This document shows positions 7,198 to 14,855 of a stretch of 17,961 nucleotides of DNA, in pieces. Location of the stretch: assembly GCA_910588225.1 (NCBI GenBank), contig CAJUQT010000066.1:1-17961 (forward strand), in the 5' to 3' direction. The notes beneath the pieces are model-generated. The model saw nothing but the letters and a program-made list of their open reading frames with translations, made no database searches and was not told the DNA's origin. This DNA comes from an uncultured Acetatifactor sp. GTDB lineage: Bacteria; Bacillota; Clostridia; Lachnospirales; Lachnospiraceae. How positions within the stretch are numbered: the first letter of the stretch is position 1; each line of letters opens with the position of its first letter. The position numbers and the translations under genes were made by a program.

Positions 7198-10100
7198 ATG
7201 ACGGAAGACTTTCGGATTCGGGACGGAATCCTGGAATTATATGCAGGGAGAGAGGAACTGGTGACGGTGCCGGAAGGAATTCACACCATAGGGGAAGGGG
7301 CGTTCAAGGCCTGTGTCTCCATGAAAAAGGTGGTGCTGCCGTCCGGCCTGCACAGGATTTTGGCGGAGGCCTTTAAGGGCTGCCGAAAGCTGGAAGAGGC
7401 GGAGATTCCAACCGGGGTGAGCTATATAGGAGAGTATGCTTTTCACCGGTGTCATGCCTTGAAGAGAATCAGCCTGCCGGCTTCCGTGGAAGAGCTGGGG
7501 GACTGTGTGTTTCTCTATTGTGACAGCCTGAAGGAAGCTGTGATACCGGGGGTGCGGCGGCTGGGAGGTCAGGTATTTGTAAATGATGTCCTGTTGGAGA
7601 GGCTTGAAATATCCCGGGAGCTGGAAGAAGAATGTATCTGCGATGTGTTCACTGGCTGCGGAGCCCTGCGGGAGATTTCCATTGCAGGCTGCGGCAGGTA
7701 TAGTTTCCCCAATGCGGTGGAGGCGGTGGCCGGTGACATGCCGCTGCCGGAGTCTGTAAAGGCTATCGCCGTGGATGTGCTGCGGATGATGGAATTGGAG
7801 GGAAGATGTCTGGTTACCTTCCGGACGAATCTGAAGCATGTGGAGATTCCGGAGGGCATCCGGAAGATTGGGAAGAGCTGCTTTTTTGACAAAAGGGGGA
7901 TTCTATCCGTAAAATTTCCCTCCTCGCTGGAGGAGATTGACAGCCGGGCTTTCCGGAACTGTATCAATCTGGAAGCGGTTGCGTTTGCCGGGGAGAAGGT
8001 TGTCATCCATGAAGATGCTTTTAAAAACTGCAGCTCTCTGAAGGAAGTCCGGACAGAGGATGGTGTTTCGCACGAGATAGAGGGGCTTTACACCCGGGAG
8101 GGCGGGGCGGTTCCCTCTCTGGTGGGGACCATACACAGGCAGGTGCTGGGGAATTTCAGAATCAGCGGAAGCATTTTGCTGAAATACCTGGGTACCGAGT
8201 CGAGAGTGGCGGTGCCGAAGGGGATTACCGTCATTGCGCAGGAAGCCTTTGCCGGCAATGAAGCCATTGACAGGGTGATTCTGCCGGAGAGCCTTCGGGA
8301 AATCGGAGCCGGTGCCTTCCGGGACTGTCTGCTGCTGCAGTCGATTCCGTTTCCGGAACAGCTGGAGCGGATTGGCGCCGGGGCATTTGAAAATTGTGTA
8401 AAGCTTCTCCGAGCCGGCCTTTCGCCCGGCCTTACCGTGGTGGAGGAGAGAACCTTCCGGAATTGCCGGGCATTGAAGGAGCTTACATTTGGCGGGAAGA
8501 TTTGGAGAATCGGAGAACAGGCTTTTAACGGCTGTGCTTCGCTGAGCGAAGTGCGGTTTCCGGGCAGTCTGACTTTTGTGGGTGAGATGGCGTTTTACCG
8601 CTGCAGGGCTTTAAAGGAGATACGGCTTCCGGCGGGAATCACTCATGTGGGCAGTCTGGCATTCGCACAGAGCGGTGTAAAAAAGGCATGGATGGCCGGC
8701 GATGGAAAAAGCGACGGAACAGGCATTTTTTCCGGCTGCAGCCGGCTGCGGGAGCTGGTGCTGGAGGAAGGAGTCCTCCATATTGCGGATAAAATGGCAT
8801 ATGGATGCGGGGCTTTAAGGCGGGTGGTTCTGCCGGATTCCCTGCAGTCCGTGGGCAGGCATGTATGGGATCAAACTCTGTTCCTGGAGGACTGGCTGGA
8901 GAAGGGGCAGGAGACGGAGGCGGAAATTCTCTGGGACGGCAGGAATCTGGAAGGAGAGATATGGCTTTCGGAAAGAGTCAGAATAGTGGCAGGCGGAGCC
9001 TTTTACGGGAATGAGCGCCTGGTAGAAATCCATCTTCCGGAGACGGTGAAATGGGTCGGACCGGCGGCATTTAAAGGCTGTATCAGACTGCGTCGTGTTT
9101 CCTGGCCTGCCGGGATAACTACGGCGGAGGCGGAAATTTTCTCTGGCTGCGGAGAGTTGGAGGCAGTGAAGGCGGCGTGGCGTCAGGTGGGAGAGCGTGC
9201 CTTCTATCACTGCGGGTGCCTGCGTGACATTTTTCTGGAGCAGGCTTTTCATATCGGAAAAGAGGCTTTCACAGGCTGTATCGGGCTGAGTCCGGAGAGG
9301 GTAAAGCTTCAGAGGAACGGACTGTGGGTGGGAGAACACAGCTTCGCGGGAACTGCATTTGAAACCTGCAGCGAGGAGAGACCTGCCGTCATTGGCAGTC
9401 TGGTGGTCTCGGGGGCAGGCTGCAGCGGGGAGGTGCGGCTGTGGGAAGGGATTACAGGGATTGCTCCCTATGCCTTTGAGAGAAACAGAACTATAACGAA
9501 GGTGATACTGCCGGAGAGTCTGGATCGTATCGGAGAAGGCGCTTTCTGGGGATGCGACAGTTTAGCGGAAGTGGTGTTCCCACAGGGAAAATGCCGGGTG
9601 CAGGCACGCGCTTTTGAGAAATGTGCCGCGCTGCGGGAGGCGGATGTCCGGGTGACACAGCTGGGCGCCGCGGCATTTGCCTGCTGCTTTTCCCTTGCGA
9701 GAGTAAGGATAGAGGGAATTTCCGTCCTTCCGGAGCGGCTTTTCGAGGAATGCAGGGAGCTGAAGGAATGTGTCTGTGACAGCGCCCGGGCAGTGAATGC
9801 ATCCGCATTCAGCGGCTGTGGCAGTTTGCAGGTATTTGACTTCAGCCGCATCCATGTGGTGGGAGAATATGCCTTTTCCGGCTGTGACAGTCTGAGGCAG
9901 GCAGCGTTCCCGGATGAGGCCTGTGTGAAGGCTCATGGCTTTGAAGACTGCGGGAATCTGGAGAGAATAGTCCTTTCGGGAGAGCAGGGAAGGATTGTGC
10001 TGTGGGAGTATGCATTTTCCGGCTGTACCGGGCTGAGACGGGTGGTTATCCGGGGACAGGAATGGGAGCTGTGCCGCTACGGAGATTTACTGGAAAAAAG

Positions 10101-11217
10101 GATTCCAGAGATGGCCCGTCTGCTTTTTCAAAGCGCATTGAGTTGCTTTGCGGTGGAAAAAGAAGAGATTCTCACCGGCTACAGAGGGGCAGGGCGGAAG
10201 GTGAAGATACCAGAAGGAATCCGAAGAATCCAGGCGGAGGTGTTCCGGGATGTGCTGATGCTGGAAGAGATTGTGATTCCGGACAGCGTGGAGTACATCG
10301 GGGCCAGAGCCTTTCACGGCACAGCCTGGATGGAGAAGCGGCGGCAGGAGTCGCCTATGGTGACGGTGAACCATATGCTTCTGGACGGCTCGGGGTGTGA
10401 GGGGGAGGTTGTGGTGCCGGAGGACATCAGAATGGTCTGTGGATGGGCTTTCGCCAACGGCATGGGGATAAGAAGGATTTGCTTCCTGTCCGAAAAGCTG
10501 CGGGTGGAGGAGTATGCTTTCCGCAACTGTATTTGGCTGGAAGAGCTGACATTGGCGGATGGCACACAGATACGGCTCAACGGGATTGAGGACCGCCGCA
10601 GGGAGCTTCCGGCACTGGCCAGACAGGCGGTTATGGATAGTATGAACTGCTTTAAGACGGACGAGACAGGGAGACTTGTGGAGTGTACCGGGAACATTTC
10701 CAGGCTGAGGGTGGCGGGGGGAATTACGGCCATCGGGGAAGGGGCTTTTCAGAACGGAAATCTGCTGACGGAGATTATCCTTCCCTCCACAGTGGAGCGT
10801 ATTGAAAAGCGGGCTTTCGCAGGCTGTAAATGGCTGCGGGAAGTCCGGGGCGCCGAAAATGTGCGGGAGGTAGGGGACAGAGCCTTCTCCGGCTGCGGCG
10901 CCCTGGAGAGGGCAGATTTCTCAGAGCGATTTTGCCGGATGGGAACGGGAGCTTTCGAGAACTGTACTTCTCTGCAGGAGATTCTGGTGTCGGATGAGAT
11001 GGAGGAGATTCCGGACAGGGCTTTTTACCGCTGCCATAAATTAAGGAAGATAAATCTTCCGGCGGGGCTCAGACGGGTGGGCAGCGAGGCCTTTGCTTTC
11101 TGCGGGGAAGTTCCGGAAGAGGCGAAGAATCCGGGTAGTTCCGGAGAGGCCGGTCCGGGGGACGGCCCGGACCCCAGATTTTGTGTCAGCGATGGAATAG
11201 TCCCGAAGAAAACATGA
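7198..11217 (+). CDS. Giant LRR_5 (BspA-like) leucine-rich repeat protein, no signal peptide
   Basis: A 1339-residue protein built almost entirely of BspA-type leucine-rich repeats of about 23 residues, with pattern IPxxVxxIGxxAFxxCxxLxxV. The repeats are grouped in five blocks that each restart with a short beta-like leader. These lie near residues 4 (FRIRDGILELYAG), 320 (FRISGSILLKYLG), 734 (LVVSGAGCSGEV), 982 (CFAVEKEEILTGY) and 1150 (CFKTDETGRLVEC). There is no signal peptide, membrane segment or sorting signal, and the C-terminus is a short Gly/Pro/Asp-rich tail. It would therefore be cytoplasmic unless exported by an unusual route, whereas most well-known BspA-like proteins are surface-exposed. 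The start at 7198 has GAGGAAAGGA upstream; an in-frame ATG at 7135 falls inside the 38-bp repeat. It is likely co-transcribed with the reductase gene 19 bp downstream. The role is unknown; protein binding is typical of the family. Confidence 0.85.
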   Translation: MTEDFRIRDGILELYAGREELVTVPEGIHTIGEGAFKACVSMKKVVLPSGLHRILAEAFKGCRKLEEAEIPTGVSYIGEYAFHRCHALKRISLPASVEELGDCVFLYCDSLKEAVIPGVRRLGGQVFVNDVLLERLEISRELEEECICDVFTGCGALREISIAGCGRYSFPNAVEAVAGDMPLPESVKAIAVDVLRMMELEGRCLVTFRTNLKHVEIPEGIRKIGKSCFFDKRGILSVKFPSSLEEIDSRAFRNCINLEAVAFAGEKVVIHEDAFKNCSSLKEVRTEDGVSHEIEGLYTREGGAVPSLVGTIHRQVLGNFRISGSILLKYLGTESRVAVPKGITVIAQEAFAGNEAIDRVILPESLREIGAGAFRDCLLLQSIPFPEQLERIGAGAFENCVKLLRAGLSPGLTVVEERTFRNCRALKELTFGGKIWRIGEQAFNGCASLSEVRFPGSLTFVGEMAFYRCRALKEIRLPAGITHVGSLAFAQSGVKKAWMAGDGKSDGTGIFSGCSRLRELVLEEGVLHIADKMAYGCGALRRVVLPDSLQSVGRHVWDQTLFLEDWLEKGQETEAEILWDGRNLEGEIWLSERVRIVAGGAFYGNERLVEIHLPETVKWVGPAAFKGCIRLRRVSWPAGITTAEAEIFSGCGELEAVKAAWRQVGERAFYHCGCLRDIFLEQAFHIGKEAFTGCIGLSPERVKLQRNGLWVGEHSFAGTAFETCSEERPAVIGSLVVSGAGCSGEVRLWEGITGIAPYAFERNRTITKVILPESLDRIGEGAFWGCDSLAEVVFPQGKCRVQARAFEKCAALREADVRVTQLGAAAFACCFSLARVRIEGISVLPERLFEECRELKECVCDSARAVNASAFSGCGSLQVFDFSRIHVVGEYAFSGCDSLRQAAFPDEACVKAHGFEDCGNLERIVLSGEQGRIVLWEYAFSGCTGLRRVVIRGQEWELCRYGDLLEKRIPEMARLLFQSALSCFAVEKEEILTGYRGAGRKVKIPEGIRRIQAEVFRDVLMLEEIVIPDSVEYIGARAFHGTAWMEKRRQESPMVTVNHMLLDGSGCEGEVVVPEDIRMVCGWAFANGMGIRRICFLSEKLRVEEYAFRNCIWLEELTLADGTQIRLNGIEDRRRELPALARQAVMDSMNCFKTDETGRLVECTGNISRLRVAGGITAIGEGAFQNGNLLTEIILPSTVERIEKRAFAGCKWLREVRGAENVREVGDRAFSGCGALERADFSERFCRMGTGAFENCTSLQEILVSDEMEEIPDRAFYRCHKLRKINLPAGLRRVGSEAFAFCGEVPEEAKNPGSSGEAGPGDGPDPRFCVSDGIVPKKT

Positions 11218-11236
11218 GGAAACCGGGTGGAAAGAG

Positions 11237-12343
11237 ATGAAGTATCGTAAACTGGGCCGTACGGGCCTTATCGTCTCGGAAGTGAGCTTCGGGACGATTC
11301 CGATTCTGCAGGGAAGCGTGCCGGTGCTGCCGGAGTATTATAATCTGGATGACAGGGAAGCCCTGGGGGTGCTGGAGCACGCTTTCCATCTGGGGTGTAA
11401 CCTGTATGATACCGCCATCGTTCCGGAGTACGGGGATGCGGAGGTGAAGCTGGGCAGGTTTGCGGCGCATATCGGGAGAGAGAGGATTGTGATTTCGGAC
11501 AAGGCCCGGTTTTTCGACGGAAACGAAATGTATCAGGCGGTTATGACATCCTGTGAAAATCTGGGTACCTGCCCGGATATCTATTTTGTTCATCAGGTGG
11601 ATGGAGACCACGAGGAAGAAGTATTCCGGAAAGGCGGAGCGTTGGATGCCCTTTCGGAATTGAAGCGGCAGGGCAAGATAAAATTCACAGGCATTGCATC
11701 TCATTATTATGACATTCTCCTGAGAGGGGCGGGGGACATTCGCGTGGATGTACTGCAGGGCAGCGGCAATATCCTGGAGAGAGGAATGCTGGAGCGGATG
11801 CAGGAAGAGCCGCTTTTCCGGGAGAAGGGATTTCTGGTCAATAAGGTATATGCGGCGGGGCTTCTGCCTGCGCTGTTTCCGATTGAGATTCTGGTGGGCG
11901 GGGTGCTTTCCTACCCGGTTTCCAGTGCGCTGATCGGGATTGGTACCATCGCCCAGGCTGAGGCGGCATTTGGCTGGAGGAAACAGGCGGAAAGTAATTC
12001 CTGTGGGCAGACAGAGGGAGGGATCCTTCCCTTTGAGCAGGTACTGGCTGCTCTGGAGAAAGTATACACTCCCATTCCCTGCAATCGCTGCCAGAGATGT
12101 GTGTGCCCTTATGGCACGGAGATTCATACCGTTTTCAGACAGTACCAGTATTTTTTTCTGGGAAAGGAATACTGGGCGCTGCGCAAACTGGGACTGGGCA
12201 TTGAGGAGAGCGCCGGACACTGCAAAACCTGCGCCGATATGCCCTGCCTTGCCATGTGTCTTGCGAAAATCCGGATTCCGGATGAGATACGGAAGGTGGA
12301 ACAGATATATGGTTGTTATGATTCGAAAATCATGGTAAACTGA
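11237..12343 (+). CDS. Aldo/keto reductase family protein with C-terminal Fe-S cluster domain
   Basis: This 368-residue protein combines an aldo/keto reductase barrel with a ferredoxin-like tail. The N-terminus has the family start KLGRTGLIVSEVSFGT. The expected catalytic tetrad is visible: D58 (LYDTA), Y65 (PEYGD), K89 (ISDKAR) and H119 (FVHQVD). The tail holds eight cysteines in two groups, C282/C285/C288/C290 followed by Pro, and C329/C332/C337/C341, which fits two [4Fe-4S]-type sites. Spacing in the first group (CxxCxxCxCP) is tighter than the usual CxxCxxCxxxCP. Members of this subfamily are common in anaerobic Firmicutes, mostly without known substrates. It starts 19 bp after the LRR gene and is probably the last intact gene of that transcript. 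Confidence 0.83.
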   Translation: MKYRKLGRTGLIVSEVSFGTIPILQGSVPVLPEYYNLDDREALGVLEHAFHLGCNLYDTAIVPEYGDAEVKLGRFAAHIGRERIVISDKARFFDGNEMYQAVMTSCENLGTCPDIYFVHQVDGDHEEEVFRKGGALDALSELKRQGKIKFTGIASHYYDILLRGAGDIRVDVLQGSGNILERGMLERMQEEPLFREKGFLVNKVYAAGLLPALFPIEILVGGVLSYPVSSALIGIGTIAQAEAAFGWRKQAESNSCGQTEGGILPFEQVLAALEKVYTPIPCNRCQRCVCPYGTEIHTVFRQYQYFFLGKEYWALRKLGLGIEESAGHCKTCADMPCLAMCLAKIRIPDEIRKVEQIYGCYDSKIMVN

Positions 12344-12351
12344 TTACAATC

Positions 12352-12543
12352 ATGGAAGGGCAGGAGAACATATGGCATGGCAATGAGTATAACAGCCGCG
12401 GTGAACGGCAGCTTGTGCAATATCTGGATGACTGCCATATGACGAAAGGTCATATGCTGAGCTTTCATTTTAATAAGAATAGAACAACAGGTGTAAGAGA
12501 AATCGTGATAGATGGAAAAATACTGATTGAAGCGGTTGTATGA
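12352..12543 (+). pseudogene. 3' remnant of a third AAA-ATPase-like / PD-(D/E)XK gene
   Basis: The last roughly 58 codons align with the extreme C-terminus of the two full copies at 754-4167: IWxGNEYNxRGExQLxxYLD, GxMLSFxFN and TGVxxI, ending EAVV. Everything upstream is missing, namely the P-loop, Walker B and the nuclease Asp and ExK. The similarity stops abruptly near 12368, eight codons inside the frame and close to the reductase stop. No ribosome binding site precedes the ATG. It is best read as the scar of a deleted paralogue. Its sequence is diverged from the two full copies, so the loss is not recent. Confidence 0.8.
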
Positions 12544-12550
12544 TTTGAGT

Positions 12551-12581
12551 AAGCTCTGATTCGGCTGAGTCGGAGCTTTTT
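12551..12581 (+). terminator. Intrinsic terminator ending the LRR/reductase cluster
   Basis: A 12-bp stem (12551-12562 with 12567-12578, two wobble pairs) with a 4-nt GGCT loop is followed directly by a T-run. It separates the upstream cluster from the recombinase/adhesin locus. Confidence 0.8.
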
Positions 12582-12619
12582 GCCTCATAGAAAACGCAAA
12601 TACAAAGGAGAAAATGTAC

Positions 12620-13498
12620 ATGGCACATCGAATTGACAGTAAAATGATGGATGATTACCGGGAATACATGCGCCGGGAGGAGTATACGGAGGGTACTATA
12701 CAGAAGTACCTTCGGGATATTCGGTCCTTTGCCGCATGGAAAACAGAGCGTGAGAATGGAGAACACACTTTGTCTGCCGGAAATGTTGTGGTAGATAAGG
12801 AGGCGGCAGCCAGATGGAAGGCTTACCTGGTGGAAGAGGGCTATGCACCTGTCACTGTAAATGCCATGCTCTCTTCGCTGAACAGCTTCTTCAGCGTTCA
12901 GGGCTGGGAAGAATGTAAAGTAAAATTCCTGAAAATACAGCGGAGGACTTTTCGGGACCAGGACAGGGAGCTGACCAGAGCAGAATATAAAAAACTGCTG
13001 GAATGCGCCGGGAAGCTGGACAATCCCCGGCTTGCGATTCTGTTGGAGACTATCTGCGGTACGGGAATCCGTGTGTCCGAGGTAAAATATATTACGGTGG
13101 AGGCCGTCAGGAAAAGGCGGGCAGATATCTCCCTGAAAGGGAAAATCAGGACGATTCTTCTTCCGGGAAAGCTCTGTAAAAAGCTGAAAGATTATGCGAA
13201 AAAACGGAAAATCAAATCAGGTGAAATCTTTGTGACCAGAACGGGAAAGAGCCTGTGCAGACGTCAGATTTGGGGAGAGATGAAAAAACTGTGTGAAAAG
13301 GCGGGGGTCAATTCCTCCAAAGTATTTCCCCATAATCTGCGGCATCTGTTCGCCAGGACATTTTACAGTCTGAACAGAGACATTGTAAAGCTTGCGGATG
13401 TACTGGGACATAGCAGTATTGAGACAACAAGAATCTATCTGATTTCCACAGGAGAAAACCATGCCCGACAAATGGAGAGGCTGGGGCTGATCAGCTGA
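12620..13498 (+). CDS. Tyrosine recombinase (XerC/XerD-like), complete catalytic set
   Basis: This 292-residue site-specific recombinase has an N-terminal SAM-like core-binding domain (about residues 5-95) and a C-terminal catalytic domain. All active-site residues are visible: R151 in GTGIRVSEV, a lysine in the beta-hairpin (K173 or K175 in KGKIRTI), H238 and R241 in PHNLRH, H264 in LGHSS and the nucleophile Y273 in TRIYL. I prefer the ATG at 12620 to that at 12614, because AAAGGAG ends at 12610 and leaves nine bases instead of three. No clear promoter is visible between the preceding terminator and the start. Its position beside a segment with recombinase-like inverted repeats makes it the candidate inversion enzyme (inference). 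It could instead act at a distant site. Confidence 0.9.
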   Translation: MAHRIDSKMMDDYREYMRREEYTEGTIQKYLRDIRSFAAWKTERENGEHTLSAGNVVVDKEAAARWKAYLVEEGYAPVTVNAMLSSLNSFFSVQGWEECKVKFLKIQRRTFRDQDRELTRAEYKKLLECAGKLDNPRLAILLETICGTGIRVSEVKYITVEAVRKRRADISLKGKIRTILLPGKLCKKLKDYAKKRKIKSGEIFVTRTGKSLCRRQIWGEMKKLCEKAGVNSSKVFPHNLRHLFARTFYSLNRDIVKLADVLGHSSIETTRIYLISTGENHARQMERLGLIS

Positions 13499-13546
13499 AA
13501 GAAAGTAAAAACAGCTATTCAAGGTTGAAATCGGTTGAACTGTTAT

Positions 13547-13563
13547 CACAAAATCACCATTTT
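13547..13563 (+). repeat. Left inverted repeat of a putative invertible segment
   Basis: CACAAAATCACCATTTT is a perfect 17-bp inverted match to 13833-13849. Locally it is a dyad, ACAAAAT-CACC-ATTTTAT, the two-arm layout expected of a tyrosine recombinase core site with an asymmetric centre. It starts 48 bp after the stop of the active recombinase. Confidence 0.85.
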
Positions 13564-13596
13564 ATTTATTGCAGATTCTAAAAAGGCCATAATAAA

Positions 13597-13622
13597 AGAA
13601 CGCTGCAGAAACACAGCGTTCT
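13597..13622 (-). terminator. Leftward intrinsic terminator inside the invertible segment
   Basis: AGAACGCTG (13597-13605) pairs with CAGCGTTCT (13614-13622), a 9-bp perfect stem with an 8-nt loop. Only the minus-strand reading is followed by a T-run (TTTTATTAT); the plus-strand reading continues AAATAATG. Confidence 0.65.
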
Positions 13623-13651
13623 AAATAATGACAAAAACAACACAACAAATC

Positions 13652-13687
13652 AGAAACCCTTAAAAAACATTTTTCGGGTTTCTTTTT
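13652..13687 (+). terminator. Rightward intrinsic terminator inside the invertible segment
   Basis: AGAAACCC (13652-13659) pairs with GGGTTTCT (13676-13683). AAAAA/TTTTT can pair inside the stem, and T-residues continue to 13687. It would stop read-through from the first recombinase gene before the internal promoter. Confidence 0.75.
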
Positions 13688-13755
13688 GCATGTTCTGATA
13701 TTTAGAAAATAAATTGTATTCAGTCAATTTTTTCCAATCACAGCGTAAAATAACC

Positions 13756-13784
13756 TTGAAAACCGTTTGGTGCCATGCTATACT
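13756..13784 (+). promoter_or_regulatory. Rightward sigma-A promoter inside the invertible segment
   Basis: TTGAAA (13756-13761), a 17-bp spacer and TATACT (13779-13784) make a strong promoter. The expected start near 13791 leaves a leader of about 180 nt that crosses the right inverted repeat before the second recombinase gene. No other convincing promoter is seen between here and the adhesin. Confidence 0.75.
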
Positions 13785-13832
13785 GTATCTGTAAAAGTAC
13801 ATAAAAGGGAAATTTTTGTGTTGAAATAATAC

Positions 13833-13849
13833 AAAATGGTGATTTTGTG
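13833..13849 (-). repeat. Right inverted repeat of a putative invertible segment
   Basis: AAAATGGTGATTTTGTG is the exact reverse complement of 13547-13563. The surrounding dyad ACAAAAT-GGTG-ATTTTGT (13831-13848) has perfect 7-bp arms and the centre GGTG, opposite in direction to CACC at the left site. This orientation predicts inversion rather than excision. Confidence 0.85.
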
Positions 13850-13969
13850 TTATTTTGAGGTCGGAGAGGGAAAAGTTTTTCCGCGTGTATGGAATTGGAA
13901 CAAGGACGATGGACTTGCCGAGAGGCCTGTATATCGAAATGGCAGAATCTTGTGGGGAAAGGAGAAAGA

Positions 13970-14794
13970 ATGGCCACTCTGAATCAGAAAACAGAAGAGA
14001 TATTGACGCCGGAAATGCTGGAATCATTTCTGGTTGATTTGTCCGACAGAGGGCGAAGCCAGGTATCCCTGCAAGAATATCGCAGAACGCTGACCATGAT
14101 TTGCAGCTGTTTTTCCCTGGGGGATAGCAAGATCACAGCGGAAAGCGGAGGCAGGTGGAAGCAGTGGCTGGAAGCGCAGGGACTTAGTCCCCGCACTGTC
14201 AATATGCGGATATCTGTCTGGAACAGCCTGATGCAGTATCTGGGACACCGGGACTGGCAGGTGGCGGAATTCAGCAGTCTGAAGGAAGATATACAGCCGG
14301 AACTGACTCGAACGGAATACCTTCGGCTGCTGTCTGCGGCAAAGCAGCTGGGACAGGAAAAGGTTTATCTGCTGGTCAAAGCATTGGGAGGCGTTGGACT
14401 GCGCATTCAGGAACTTTCCCAGCTGACAGCGGAAGCCGTATGCCAGGGTACAGTGCGGTTAGAGCGCCAGAACGGGGCCAGTACCCGCGTATTGCATCTT
14501 CCGTCGGTATTGCAGCGGGAGCTGCTGGAATACATGGACAGAGAAGGAATTACAAAAGGGCCGGTATTTACCACTGCCAAAGGAAAACCTGTGGACCGTT
14601 CCAATGTGAATCACAGCATCAGAAGGCTGAGCCGGGAGGCAAAAGTGGCGGAGGAGAAGGCAAATCCAAGGTGCCTGTGGAAAATGTATCAGTCCACTCA
14701 GGAGAGACTTCAGGCAAATGTGGCTGTGCTGATTGAACAGGCTTATGAAAGGATGCTGGAGCAGGAACAGCTGACAGTGGGCTGGGTACATTGA
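13970..14794 (+). CDS. Degenerate tyrosine recombinase-like protein
   Basis: This 274-residue paralogue of the recombinase at 12620-13498 keeps the core-binding domain (about residues 10-100), the TRTEYLRLL linker and the first catalytic arginine, R145 in GGVGLRIQEL. The rest of the active site is lost. Where the partner has PHNLRH, this protein reads PRCLWK, so His becomes R234 and Arg becomes W237. The LGHSS and TRIYL blocks are replaced by a Gln/Glu-rich helix (EQAYERMLEQEQL) with neither the His nor a positioned Tyr nucleophile. It probably binds DNA without cutting it, so a regulatory or architectural partner role is an inference. The ATG at 13970 is chosen for GAAAGGAGAAAGA just upstream; the frame is open further left to 13889 without such a site. 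It lies directly downstream of the putative invertible promoter. Confidence 0.85.
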   Translation: MATLNQKTEEILTPEMLESFLVDLSDRGRSQVSLQEYRRTLTMICSCFSLGDSKITAESGGRWKQWLEAQGLSPRTVNMRISVWNSLMQYLGHRDWQVAEFSSLKEDIQPELTRTEYLRLLSAAKQLGQEKVYLLVKALGGVGLRIQELSQLTAEAVCQGTVRLERQNGASTRVLHLPSVLQRELLEYMDREGITKGPVFTTAKGKPVDRSNVNHSIRRLSREAKVAEEKANPRCLWKMYQSTQERLQANVAVLIEQAYERMLEQEQLTVGWVH

Positions 14795-14855
14795 TAAGCT
14801 TTTCTGCTTATTTGGCAGGACAAACGGAGAAGAAGTGAGGGGGGAGGTGAAAAGT

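Larger units (their letters stand above)
13547..13849. mobile_element. Putative invertible promoter segment
   Basis: The 303-bp segment, including its 17-bp inverted repeats, sits between two tyrosine recombinase genes and contains no gene. Its content is ordered: a leftward intrinsic terminator (13597-13622), a rightward intrinsic terminator (13652-13687) and a rightward promoter (13756-13784). As drawn, the promoter faces the second recombinase gene, the riboswitches and the adhesin (ON). After inversion it would face the 3' end of the first recombinase, and the present leftward terminator would face right. The repeats, promoter and terminators are seen directly; inversion itself is inferred, by analogy with phase-variable invertible promoters such as those of Clostridioides difficile. 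Confidence 0.7.

Noticed and set aside
12352..12543. A functional 63-residue gene
   Set aside because: It has no ribosome binding site and consists of the tail of a much larger family, with the catalytic parts missing; a remnant explains it better.
14794..14811. ATAAGC/GCTTAT hairpin after the degenerate recombinase as a terminator
   Set aside because: The stem is only 6 bp and A+T-rich and is not followed by a T-run, so read-through into the riboswitch leader is expected.
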